Positions 1 to 10,117 of a stretch of DNA of 64,000 nucleotides are shown piece by piece; positions within the stretch are counted from its first letter, which is position 1; each line of letters starts with the position of its first letter. Source of the DNA: Cyanoderma ruficeps (lineage: Eukaryota > Chordata > Aves > Passeriformes > Timaliidae); NCBI GenBank assembly GCA_008694505.1, contig VZDJ01000090.1, positions 898,034 to 962,033 of the forward strand, given 5' to 3'. The notes under the pieces were generated by a model that was not told the DNA's origin, made no database searches, and worked only from the letters and a program-made list of their open reading frames with translations. The position numbers and the translations under genes are program-made.

Positions 1-1090
1 GCGCTGACTTGTGCTGCTCCACCATGTCGGCACAGGGGGTTTCTTGGGATGAGAGCGTGAGGGATCACTGAGCAAGGTTTGCGCAGATGATTTGTACAAG
101 TCCTGTGAGAGCTAGAGATGAGAAGGCTGGAGCGTGACAGGAGCCTGGATAATCTCTGACATAAAGTCCCGTGTACACGAAAGGGACAAAAGCCAGGGGT
201 TTGGCCTGGTGACATACAGTGGTGCAGCATCTCACACACACCTCGGCCGTGGCCTCCTGAGGCAGTGCCCTTCTCCCACACCACAACCCCCCAGTGACAG
301 TAAACCCTAACACAACCCCATCCCCGTGCTGATCCTCCAAACACACACCAACATCACTCCCAAACACATGAAAAACCTGTTGACTCTCCTAAACATGCTC
401 ACAAATACACACACAAGACTCAAATATCCTGGCATTGGAGCAGCCTGGTTCATTAGCACAGGACCTCACGGGAGGCCTGGTGAAGAACAGATTCAGACCC
501 TTCAGATATCTGTCCGAAGTTGACACGACCTGTTCTGGCCATCCTGCCACGCTCAGGCTTGGTACTGTGTGTCCATTTGTCACCTGCGTCCATCCCTGAC
601 GCAGTGGCAGGTTGCTTTACAGCTCAGTGCTGTCTCTGCTCTTTCTTTCTGGTATTTTTTTTTTCCCAGGGTCAGTCACAGTCTTTCCTCATTGCTTTAT
701 GATGAAAAGTTTGATTGTTTTTGAGGATCTGAGGAAATTACTTTCTTGCTTCCTCATATTTCAGGCCCTGGAGTGGAAACTGTCTCTCTGTCATTGACTT
801 TCTTCTCTCGCCCGTTGGTTGCTCAGCTGCTCCCTTCTGATTTGGTCTGTGCTTTCTGTTTGGTTCTCGATGGTGGAGGGAGATGTTCCCTGTGAAACAC
901 GCAGCCCCTCAAAGGCACATCAGCTTCTTTCTTTAATTTTGCTGTCACATCCCTACCATTTCCAGACGCATCCCATCGATCCCTGGCAGAAACGCGCCTG
1001 GGGACACGCTCAAAAGACCTGGGTGATCCCTCAACGGGTAAAACACACCTTGGACGGATCCCCGTCCTCCCCCCCTTCTCCATCGCTCCT
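1..1090. other. Left flank, no gene recognised
   Basis: No splice-consistent or family-recognisable coding sequence is seen on either strand. The segment has short CA-rich runs around 340-420 and is of ordinary composition until the CpG-rich block begins near 1100. In mammals the next gene beyond PIANP is COPS7A, transcribed away from PIANP, but no COPS7A coding sequence is recognised here. Small open frames in this stretch show no known motif. Confidence 0.5.
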
Positions 1091-1822
1091 ACCTCACCCA
1101 TGTGTCCCACGGGCTCTGCCCGTGAGGCTCGACCGAACCCCGCCGCCTGCCCCGCCGAGGGTGCGCCTCGCCGGGGCCGCCCGTCTGCCGCCCCCCCCGC
1201 CCGGTGCCGCGGCGGCCACGGGGTCCCGGGGGCTCGAAACCCGGGGATGATGGATGCGGGGACGGGGGACGGCGGGGCGGGACCGAGGGATGGCATCTCC
1301 CCGAGGGCACCGCTGCGGGCGCGGAAAGGCGAGGGGCGGCGGGGATGAACCCCGGGGGGCGGCCCGGGGGAGGGGGATCCCGGGGGGCCTCCGCCCCCAA
1401 GGACGGACCGGTCCGGGGGTGGCATTCGCCGGAGCGAGCTGGAGCGACGGGTCCCTTGGAGACACCTCTCTCCATGGCAACCTAATCGCTTCCTGTGAAG
1501 ATCCCGAAATAACCGACGAGACGGGGGAGCGGAGCCGAGCGGAGCGGAGCCGAGCGGAGCCGGGCCGTGCGGGCAGCGGCGGGGAGGCGGCGGGGGGCAG
1601 GTCCGGCGGGCGCGGGGCTGCGGGAGCGCGGCGCGGGCGGGCAGGGAGCGGGAGGAGCCTTCGCGCCCGGCCGCCGGGGCAGGGGGCTCCGGGCCGGGGG
1701 GACGCGCTGCCCCCGCCCGGCCGCTGCCCTGGCCCGGCCGCCCCGGCGCCCCCCGCGGGCTGCAGCCGGGGCCACAGTGCCGGGCGCGCCCGTGCCAGCA
1801 GCCATGGGGTTAACGGGAGGCA

Positions 1823-1860
1823 GCGAGCGAGAGAGACAGAGACAGAGAGAGAGAAAGAGG
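1823..1860. repeat. GA-rich simple repeat
   Basis: Purine tract of GAGA and GACAGA units inside the CpG island. Such tracts are common in vertebrate promoters and 5' UTRs and can bind GAGA-type or MAZ-type factors. No function is assigned. Confidence 0.7.
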
Positions 1861-1944
1861 GGCTGGACCAGTCTTCGGCAGCTGTTTATTTCAAGGCATC
1901 TCTCGCTCCCTCTCCCTCAGCCAAGGCTCAGCCTCAGCAAACCT

Positions 1945-1989
1945 TCCTCCTCCTCCTCTTCCTCCTCCTCCTCCTCCTCCTCTCCTTCC
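1945..1989. repeat. TCC trinucleotide tract
   Basis: Imperfect (TCC)n polypyrimidine run in the presumed 5' UTR exon. It would read as a serine run in one frame, but that frame has no independent sign of being coding. Confidence 0.75.
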
Positions 1990-3881
1990 TTCGTCCTGGC
2001 CATGAGAGGCACGGGCAGCAGCAGCTGTGCTCCCCCAGCCCTCTGCTCCGCCGCTCCGGCTGCGCCCCACTCGTCTCCCCGCAAGGTAAGTTCATCCTCT
2101 CGGCCCGGGCTTAGGGGACAGAGTGGGGACGGGGCTGCAGGGACGGGGGGGAGGGGGGCTGCATGCCCGTCTCCAAGTCATCTCTCCCTGTCTCCTTCCC
2201 TGTGTCCTTTCTCCCCCTTTTTCTTTTCCCTTTCCCGATCTAGGTGCTCTGTCTCCTTCTAGCCGGCTGTCTCCTTCCTCCCCCCTCCTTTTCCTCCTCT
2301 TTTAGTGGGGGGCAGGGGATGCCGGAGGGGCCGGGAAGGAGGGGGCACAGCCGAGGGATCGCTGCCTCTTACCCTCCAGCTCCGGGCTCCATCACAGACC
2401 TGTTGTGCTGGAGCGCTGGAGCCTGCGCTGAGGAAGGCGACTTCAGCCAAATTGGCGCAGCTGGAGAAAGGAAACAGAGGGGTCAGTCCCACCTCCTGCC
2501 TGGCCAAGGGTGCACCATGCAAGAGAGAGAAATTCAGATGTGGAGACTCAGCACTTGAAGCACTTGGATGCCCGGGAACAGTAGGAAACTGGGAGGCAGA
2601 AGATTGTCAGACTCATGACATGTATTGCAGGCAGGCACTAGATGGCAGGGGACCGGCATCCTAGAGTGCTGTTTGGAATGGGGCCACACTCACAGTTCCC
2701 AAATGCAGGGAGACTTAAGCTCAGAGGACCATTGATGGGCTTCACACGCCCATTCCCTCGCTGTGAAAACGTCCAAATGCAGCATCACCCTTCCAGAGCC
2801 CTGCGTTGTGCCCCAGCCTAGGATTGCCATACCCAGCCCATAAGTGCTCACCCTGGCAGCCTGGCACGGGAATTCCAATCGGCAAGTCACTGAACGCTGC
2901 AGGACCTGCACTGACTCAAGGCGAGCAGTGTCAGCCCTTCCGGGATCCTGCTGGATCCTCCTGGGTGCTGCCACCGACCCTCTCAGCCTCAGACATCGGG
3001 TAGAGCAGCCTGACGTGAGGCACTGCATTCCAACTGCCAGCCCCCAAATTCAGGCAGCTCTGGGAGGTGCTGCCCCCAGCCCCACGCACAGCAGGAACTC
3101 TTTCCCCGGCTGGGCTTGGCATCTCCACCCCAGGGTGCCAGCATTCGGATTCACAGTCCCAGCTGCCAAAACTCCTCCGAGTGCAGCAGAATTGTCTCCC
3201 TGGGTCATCTGCTCTGGGATTCCTCCCTTTCCCTGTCCCCACCCAGCCGAATACAGCAGGGCACATACACAACCCCTTTTCACCGACACCGGGGCTCGTG
3301 CTTCCTGCTGCCAAACCAGTAATGACCGCACCTCTGCCTCTTGGACCGTGAACTCCGGGGTGTTCATGGCCACTGAGAAAAATACAGGTGTGGTGTGCCC
3401 AGGGCATCATGCAGGGTGGGGAGGGTCTCACTGCCAGTGCCTGAACTCGCTCTGCTCGGTGCTTGGAGATAGCTTCTAGGTTCCGTGGTCCCAAATCAGT
3501 CTTGTATCAGTAGCTGTCACCACAGCCCTTAGTGCTGGCTGGGAGATTAAAAAATGACAGCCAACCTAGCATTCTTTCTCTGTAAGGAGGGCTGGGTCCT
3601 CCTCTGGTTTGTTTTGATTTTTTCACCACTGTTTCGAGTGGAATCGTTGCAGTGGGGGAGCTGGGTGAAGCAAGGATTTGCATGAAGCTCTCGGTGCTGC
3701 GGGGTTGCTAATGGTGAGCTTTATTTCAGCCAGCAATAAGTTTCATAATCTTGGCTCAGCTCTTGTGAATGTTCCATTTTTCAGGGTCATGAGCCTCTTT
3801 ACCCTTCTTCCATCCCTCCCCCCTCTCCCCAAACTGGTTGGCAATTTCATTGTTCCAGTGGAATATATCCGTCATGTGAGG

Positions 3882-4121
3882 TCATCGCTGCATAAGGAGA
3901 GGTGATTGATTGCTTAGGTCACTGGGGCCTGTCCCATGCTGGGCTTTGAATGCTGGTTTGGAGACCTTGAACCGGACTCTGTGCTCAAAAGCAAGGCCAT
4001 GTGGGGTGCAGAGGGGCACAGTGATGCATTCCCGGCAGCTTGAGTCGCCGAGCAAACAGACTGCTGCATTCTGAACTAGCTGAAGCGCTCTGAGAGCAGA
4101 CAGCTTCATTCCTAGAGGCAC
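3882..4121 (-). mobile_element. L2-like LINE fragment, 3' end of reverse transcriptase ORF
   Basis: The minus strand translates to a peptide with LRALQLVQNAAVCLL followed by ITVPL and then HRVRFKVSKPAFKAQHGTGPSDLS. This is the layout of the C-terminal part of L2-clade ORF2 (LQLVQNAAARLL ... ITPVL ... R-FK-L---FKALHG-GP-YLS). The frame is open over about 80 codons, but many family positions have changed and nothing upstream or downstream restores a full element. It is an old, inactive fragment. A related LINE clade sharing this tail cannot be excluded. Confidence 0.6.
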
Positions 4122-4336
4122 AGTATCACAGCAGTCAAGCTCTAGATGTTACAAAAATACAGATAGATCATCATCTGCCAGCTGAGCCAGACAGAATCGG
4201 GTGCAACTCTTTTCCCATCCCCGGATGGAAGGAGCCTCTACCCGCTCCTCACTAACACGGCTTGTGTGCGCTTGGCTTCATCCAACTGCTCTCCAGTCAG
4301 AGCTGATCTCGGCTAGGCATTGAGAAAGCTCACTGT

Positions 4337-4660
4337 GAGATTCTCAGATTTTTAAGGCCAGAGGGACCATTTTGATCATCCAAACTGACCTACAGCAGAG
4401 CACAGGCCAGAGAATTTCACCAATTTAATTTCCTGCGCCAAGCCCATAACTTCTGACTGAACTGTAGCATCTCTTTTAGGAATACAGCCAGGCAAAGGCT
4501 GCAGGCAGTAGGGAACACACCACCTGCCTAGGTGAATTGTGCTGGTGTGTGACCCTCTTTATTAATAGTATTGTTCCTCATTTGAATTTGTCAAACTTCA
4601 GCATTTTGTAACAGAAGGTTACAGATTGCACTTGATGCAAGGGAGCTACAGCACACGGCT
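4337..4660 (-). mobile_element. Old CR1 LINE 3' fragment (antisense)
   Basis: On the + strand the block starts with the CR1 3'-end signature AGGCCAGAGGGACCATTTTG, ATCATC and CTGACC. It continues with AAGCCCATAACTTCTG, then TAGGTGAATTGTGC and TTTGAATTTGTC. These match in order the reverse complement of the 3' region of sauropsid CR1 elements. Heavy divergence and small indels indicate great age. The edges are approximate. Confidence 0.7.
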
Positions 4661-7600
4661 GGCACCTTGGTTCTTTTATTCCTGTGATGCCTTTTTTATT
4701 TGGATAGGATTTATCTATGGCATTAGGGTATACAAGAATCCCGAACACGGAGAAGGAGTTATCGTAAGCGAATCCCAGGGCTTTCCTGGGGCACAGTAGT
4801 ATCTGAACTCCAGAGCTCAGGGTGTCACATTCAGGGTTTAGTCAGAGCTCCCTGCTCTGAGCAGGAGTGCAGCAGGCTCTGCTCCTAGCCATTAGGTAGG
4901 ATGTAAATTCCCAGTCCCCCTTGGTGAGCTGCTATGTATGCTTTGGGGCATGGCTACTGAGATCTGCTTTCTCATGTCCCAGTGGCGGCGGGTCCATGCT
5001 GCAGGAGACTTACAAAGAGGGAGGAAGCACAGATGGGTGTGGGGAACAGCAGCAGAATTCATGCTTCCATCCTGCAAATGCATGAGAGCAGCTCCTAACA
5101 GATTAGCCCCAGTCTGGAGTGATGGTGGGGTCCATATGCAGTGGCAAAGAACAGTGTAATTCTTACTCGCTGCTTTCAAGCACCAAGAGTCACAAACTGA
5201 GCTCAATGAAGTGCCCTGGGGAAATAGCTTTGTCATTCACACTCTGTCATCTGTGCATCACAGGACCAGAACGCTGAGATGAAGGTTCTGTACCTAGAGT
5301 GAAAGGATACAGGTTTCTTGTTCAGACTCTGGGAGTAGCCCTGTCCAGTTTTTTTGCCATTAGACCTGGGAAACATATATGAAAGGAAGAGCCTTGCCAT
5401 GAGGTACTGGTGCAGAAATCCAGTCTCTCTGCTCTGGCACACAAAGGCTTCTTGAATGGTATAAGGTGGGATTTATACTCCCAGGTAGTAAGGGCATTGG
5501 CATCCCCTCCTCTGCTCTGAAGGTCTACCAGTTAATTCAGGATCCACACTGGACGCTGCATCCAAAGCTGAATGAAGGGCATGTGTTACTCTCGCCCTCC
5601 AATACAGCAGGGTGGGTGCCCAGGACACAATCCCTCTGCCAGTGGCTGACTGCAGAGTGCCCCAGACATGCTTTGTCTGCTGTTCAGTCAATAATCCACA
5701 GGGACATCCATGCTCCATTTCAAACATAAACGCTCCAAGCACGGCAGAATCCAGCCTGCACTGCCTGGTATTTTCACCTGAAACCTTCCTTTGCTCCCAC
5801 ACCTTCCATGCCATGGGAGACACCTCTGCCCTGCTCCCAGCTCCTCCAAAATCAGTCTTGGTCATGCCAGTGCAGGACACACTCTCATTCTTTGGCCACG
5901 ATCTCATCAGCAAACCAGAATGTGTTGATGGAGACCAACCGGCTTTGCATCATTCCTGCACTCATCTGGAGCCACCTTTGGGGTGGGGGTGTCGAGAATC
6001 ACCAGCTCTTCACTCTAGGCAGCAGAACCATGCACAGCAGTGTCTCCAGTCTGAGGCTTGCACCCCCATGTATGGGCTGTCCCCTCCTCAGCATCATATG
6101 CACGAGGTGGTCAGTGCTGGGGCTCACCCCTCCTCAGCTCATTCTATATGTTATCTGCTCCGTAGGGCTGGAATTTACACAACGGCGTGTGAAAGCCATC
6201 CAGGATTTGGCTCTGTAGGGTTTCTCATTCCCAGGTTTTCAACCCTGGAAGTCCATAGGCTGGGATGTCATTGCTGGAACTCACAATCTCAGCTTAGAAG
6301 AACAGCAATGTCTCCATTATGAGACCTCCCAACAAGCGAGGAGAGCGCAGTGACCCCAGCATTCCTGCCCCCAGGCACATTTCTGAGGGTAGAGCCATTG
6401 CTGTTAGGAGTGCTAGAGGGTATACGTGCACCACTGCTGTACCACACTTCCCTGTGGGACTGGCACTGAGGTCTACCTGCACCTGGAGAAGGTTGCCCCT
6501 GTTGGGATGGCACTCTCCAGCCCCACATCTCCTGCTTCCCAAAACAGCCCCCAGCCCCTGAAGACTTGAGCTGTGACTGAGAGTGCTGTGCCACAAGCAG
6601 AGCAGGCTCTTCATCCCAGGGAACTTCTGTCCCATGGTGAGTCCCAGGCATGGCCCCAGGCACTCCATTCAAGTCGCCTTGAAACCTCTCCTGCAACTTG
6701 TGTGCCCTCTAGCCTGGGGATTCACACAAGGAGGTCCTCCATGCTTGGAATTCCCTTCCTTTCAAAGTCCAGAATAAATTCTGTCATGGATTTGTGTTGC
6801 CAGACATGATCTTCCATGGCATCGTGTCCATAATCCAGATGGCCAAGATCTCACCAGTATCTGGCTTTAGAAGAAACTTGCTCTATTCTGCTGCCTCTCT
6901 GCAGAGCTGCATTTTAATACCGAGTCCCCTCCAAGGCTTAGAGGTTCAGGAGCAAAGAACAAAGAAATGCTGAGAATAGCTGCTCTTTTCTCCTCATCTT
7001 CATCTCAGGATCCCTCTAGAGACTGATCTTGCCCCGGAGGGAGGGGTAGGGCACATTAGCCAACAATTCTTTTTTTTTCTGTGAACTTTGTTTAAATATT
7101 TAACAGAAGGAAACTAAAAATATCCCCGGTTAATGCAGCAGGAGCTAGACAGCTACTTAGTCTGGGGTGCCCTTCCTCCTGGCCCCTCTTCTCAGGTGTA
7201 CATTACAGCAAGCCCTGGGCTCTTCCCTCGTGAAGAGGAAGTCTCCCACCCAGGAGGGGCTGCAGTTTTTGTTCAGGGCATGGGGTGAGCAGGGGTGGAT
7301 GGCGGTCACCCCTTGGAAGCCGGGAGGTGCAGCACAGCTGGCTCAGGGCTGGAGGGGCAGCGTTGGCTTCTGCATTGACTCCCTCAGCCAAGCATCCCTG
7401 TTTCTCCATGTCGGCAGCCACAGCAGGGCATGACCGTGGGCTGTCGGCATTCAGGCTTTCCCCTTCACGATGAAGGAGCAGGCTGAACATCTCGCATGAT
7501 TTTTTTTTTTTTGTCCTGTGTGTGCGTGCGGTTGCGGAGAGGATCCGGGGTCAGGCGCACATAAGAGCTCGCCGGGGAAGGGCCGGCACGGCGCTGTGCC

Positions 7601-8419
7601 CAGCCAAGGGAAGGGGCGGGCAGCATGAAGGGCAGCCGCGCTGCCACCGGGCTGATGCTGGAGGCTGCTGAGCGTCCAGGGCAGAAATCCGGCCGAGAGG
7701 ACCTGACCTCACCCCGTGCTTTTGTTGCTTAGCCGTGGGAGGTGGGAGAGAAAAGGGAGGAATAGAGGAGAAAGGGAGGGATGGGACGGTGCAGAGGACA
7801 TTAAGACAAGGAGTGTGGGAAGGTAATTTCATGTTAGCTAAGAGGAAAGTAAATACTAAATATTTGATAGCCATATTTTTTCTCTTAAATTCTTTAGTGA
7901 GGCTGGACTTTTTCTCGCTGATTCACTCTTTCTCAGTCGTCTTGGTTTACCACTCTCGTGCTTCCCCTCTCGCTCCCTCGCTCTGGCACACAATGAAGAG
8001 GCTCTTTTTTAATAAATGGATTACACACTCCACACTATAAATAAACACAGGAATTAAGACTCCAACTTGTTCCAGTGATAAGCAAACAAAGATGCTGAAT
8101 CCCATTCTCGGCCCTCAGACGGGAGAGTCCCTGGGGATGCTGCGCATGTGCCTGGGCACGTGTGTTCCAGAGATCGCTCCTTGCTTTTGTCAGCATATGC
8201 TAATGCATGTGTTTAGGGGTGGACTTGGCATCAGTGGCGGGGCGGGGGATGATGCATCTCCATGCATGGGGGACATGGGAGCAGGAGAGGATGCATGGAC
8301 TCCCCTTTTCCTGCCTGCCAAGGCTGGGAACTCACCTGGGGTGGCACACACTGCCTACGAGGAGAGAGTCAGCGTCACTGTGTGAGGGGACACTGACACC
8401 CCTCCCTTTTGGTTCCCAG

Positions 8420-8516
8420 TGAAGAAGATGAGACAAGATCCTGACTGAGCAAAAACGCTGTTGCATCTGAGATGGAGCCCAGTGCCTGGTAGGTTCACAG
8501 CTTCCCACACTGGCAG
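8420..8516 (+). other. PIANP: Possible extra PIANP 5' UTR exon
   Basis: A pyrimidine-rich acceptor (TTTTGGTTCCCAG) ends at 8419 and a good donor (TGGCAG|GTGAGG) lies at 8516/8517, defining a 97-nt candidate exon. It would be separated by a 112-nt intron from the exon carrying the start codon. No coding similarity is seen, so it would be untranslated. RNA data would be needed to accept it. Confidence 0.25.
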
Positions 8517-8632
8517 GTGAGGCGGGGAGAAAACAGGAATGTGGGTGGTGGGCTGCTCCCGGCTGCTTGGCCTTTCAACAGGAGGAGCGTTTAGATCAGG
8601 CTCTCTTCTTCTTCCCCCCACTCCACAGCAGG

Positions 8633-9254
8633 ATGCCTCCGCTCCTCTCCCGCATCCACTCCCTGCAGCTGTGGCATCTCCTCCTCGTCGTCTTGGCCAT
8701 CCCTCCTCCTGGCACATGGTCTCTTCGCTCTCGGGGCCCAGCAGCCCCTCGGCCCCTCTGCACCCGCCGGAGCCCCCCGGTCCCACGGTCCATCTGCATC
8801 TGGGAAAGGACCTCGCAGCCGGAGCGGGATTCCCGCTCAGATTCCCGCTCGGATTCCCGCTCGGATTCCCGCTCGGATTCCCACTCGGATTCCCGCTCGG
8901 CCCTGCCACGCCAGCGTGCCCTGCCCGCGCGCGGGGCAGAGCTGCGGCACGTGGTGCGGCTGAGGCGCCAGGCCGCGGGGGCCCGGCCCGCCACCCCCTC
9001 CGGATTCGAGGACGGCATGCCCTCCTCCCAGTACCCCTGGGCCATCGTGTGGGGTCCCACGGTGTCGGATGAGGATGGAGGGGACACAAACTCAGCCAAC
9101 CCAGGCTTCCCACCGCTGGGATACACCTTTGTCTCGCCGCACGGGATGGCGACGGCGCAGCCCAACTCCCACTCGCTGCTGCACAACGCGGGGCTCAACC
9201 TGCGCGAGACCCCGGCCACCCTGCGGCCCTTCTTGTTCGGGCCCCGGGGGGAAG
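8633..9254 (+). CDS. PIANP: PIANP coding exon 1: signal peptide and ectodomain
   Basis: Acceptor CTCCACAG ends at 8628 after a long pyrimidine tract, giving CAGG before the ATG. The exon encodes residues 1-207 and the first base of Gly208. It ends at GGGGAAG|GTAAAT. All three forward frames are open over much of it because of high G+C and the 12-bp repeat, but only this frame carries the family motifs. Confidence 0.93.
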
Positions 9255-10117
9255 GTAAATCTGCCTTTTGCTTCTTTCACCCCTGGTCCCCTGCAGGAGC
9301 AGCTCCTTCTGCAAAACTCATCAGGAACCTCCCCTTGCCCTGCTGCCCTCTGGGGACCAGAGAGAGTGGCTATCACAACCTCCACTCCTCTGTCTCGCAG
9401 GTGTGGACCCCCAGCTGTACGTCACCATCACCATCTCCATAATCATTGTCCTGGTTGCCACTGGAATCATATTCAAGTTCTGGTGAGTGGGCTTTGGGCC
9501 AATGGAGGCCCTCACTGGGCCAGTGTCTACAGGAGGACTGTGGGCTTGGGACCCGTTTGTCCCGGGGGTGCAGATCTGGTGCTGCAACCCCTTGTAAGGT
9601 TTGGCACTCGGCCACGCTGGGGTCTAATGCTGAGTGTGGCGGGGTCCATCCCACAAACCTCTCTGTCGTCAAGGGCTGGGGCTTGGCTCTTTACCTCACG
9701 CCTTTCTCTCTCCACAGCTGGGACCGAAATCAGAAACGCCGGCGTCACTCGGGGCAGCAGAGCAGTGGGAGGCAGCAAGAGAGCCAGCAGCCCCTCACAG
9801 ACCTCTCCCCAACCACTGTCAGCATCCTGGGGCCCTATGGTGACCCCCTGACCCCCACACCTGAGGCGGTGGAGTCCAGGCAGGGCCAGGAGGGTGTGGA
9901 GAAACTGGGTGGCCACGGGAAGAATGCAGCCTTCCAGCTGAACCGGTGAGCAGCCAGTGAGCTGGGAACGGAGGGGCTGGCAGGGGACAGGGGGACGGGC
10001 ACACTGAGGCAGGGCAAAGGTGAGGTTTGTTAGCGGGAGTGGGGGGTTGGGGCAGTGTAACCACTAATTAATTTCCAATTCCCTCTTTCCTCCAGAATCC
10101 CACTGGTGAACCTGTGA
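8633..10117 (+). CDS. PIANP: PIANP, PILR-alpha-associated neural protein (4 coding exons, 317 aa)
   Basis: CDS is join(8633..9254, 9401..9482, 9718..9945, 10096..10117); every junction is GT-AG and the phases agree. PIANP is a type I membrane protein of neurons, a ligand of the paired receptor PILR-alpha and a partner of the GABA-B1a sushi domain. Visible parts: signal peptide with a leucine-rich core (1 to about 28); CIWER motif; six DSRS repeats (66-89); furin-like site RLRR|Q (109-112); the ATPSGFE segment, whose Thr121 corresponds to the O-glycosylated threonine read by PILR-alpha; the block SSQYPWAIVWGPTVS; membrane span LYVTITISIIIVLVATGIIF (213-232); a basic stop-transfer; cytoplasmic QQPLTDLSP; and the C-terminus FQLNRIPLVNL. 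The ATG at 8633 follows the acceptor at 8628 by four bases and begins the signal peptide, so it is the chosen start. The DSRS repeat is not in the mammalian protein as I recall it. Confidence 0.95.
8828..8899 (+). repeat. PIANP: 12-bp in-frame tandem repeat encoding (DSRS)6
   Basis: Six tandem copies of the unit GATTCCCGCTCG, with two substitutions (one silent, TCA for TCG; one giving His for Arg in copy 5). Each unit reads Asp-Ser-Arg-Ser. The unit length is a multiple of three, so copy-number change keeps the frame. It lies between the CIWER motif and the furin-like site, in the part of the ectodomain expected to be removed or flexible. Confidence 0.97.
9401..9482 (+). CDS. PIANP: PIANP coding exon 2: transmembrane segment
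   Basis: Bounded by TCTCGCAG|GTGTGG and TTCTG|GTGAGT. Encodes VDPQLYVTITISI and the rest of the hydrophobic span down to FKF plus two bases of Cys235. The exon is nearly identical in sense to the mammalian protein, as expected for the most conserved part of PIANP. Confidence 0.95.
9718..9945 (+). CDS. PIANP: PIANP coding exon 3: cytoplasmic tail
   Basis: Starts after TCTCCACAG and ends at AACCG|GTGAGC. Encodes WDRNQKRRRHSGQQ, then the conserved ESQQPLTDLSP, and the run to AFQLN. The basic cluster directly after the membrane span fixes the type I topology. Confidence 0.94.
10096..10117 (+). CDS. PIANP: PIANP last coding exon, 22 nt
   Basis: A very short terminal coding exon after TTTCCTCCAG. 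It completes an arginine codon and reads IPLVNL then TGA, the C-terminus of the PIANP family. It is too short for ORF detection and is found only by the family match and splice phase. Confidence 0.92.

Larger units (their letters stand above)
1800..2085 (+). other. PIANP: Probable PIANP non-coding first exon (3' boundary only)
   Basis: The exon end is supported by a near-consensus donor, GCAAG|GTAAG, at 2085/2086. The transcription start cannot be set from sequence, so the left edge given is arbitrary. An ATG at 1804 in good context opens a reading frame running to the donor. If spliced directly to the acceptor at 8628/8629, that frame would enter PIANP exon 2 out of frame with the PIANP ATG and would therefore be an overlapping upstream ORF. 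The exon is inferred, not demonstrated. Confidence 0.4.
1100..2170. promoter_or_regulatory. PIANP: CpG island, probable PIANP promoter
   Basis: A block of about 1 kb with very high G+C and frequent CpG, unlike the flanks. It carries a GGAGC/CGGAGC-type short repeat around 1529-1565, a GA-rich tract (1823-1860) and a TCC tract (1945-1989). It lies upstream of PIANP on the same strand and contains a strong donor at 2085/2086, so I infer it is the PIANP promoter with a non-coding first exon. It could also serve a divergent transcript to the left. The long open frames here on both strands are what GC-rich sequence gives by chance. Confidence 0.6.
2086..8419 (+). other. PIANP: Presumed PIANP 5' intron
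   Basis: About 6.3 kb between the CpG-island donor and the first exon candidates near the PIANP start codon. Apart from the two LINE fragments listed separately (3882-4121 and 4337-4660) I recognise no gene. The part at about 7835-8085 is AT-rich, low in CpG and not repeat-like, and is a candidate conserved non-coding element. Many short open frames between 5400 and 6800 match no protein family I know. Confidence 0.5.

Noticed and set aside
1..1090. Search for COPS7A, the expected neighbour on the far side of PIANP
   Set aside because: No COPS7A exon was recognised; if synteny continues it lies beyond the left edge.
1254..2114. Long + strand open frame of 286 codons in the first CpG island
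   Set aside because: Several frames on both strands are open here because stop codons are rare at this G+C. The translation is low-complexity Gly/Arg/Ala/Pro with no domain, and a splice donor interrupts it.
8355..9219. Minus-strand and +1-frame open frames over PIANP exon 2
   Set aside because: They are shadows of the PIANP coding exon. The 12-bp repeat is a multiple of three and stop-free in every frame, giving GNPS and ESER repeats that look protein-like but carry no family motifs.
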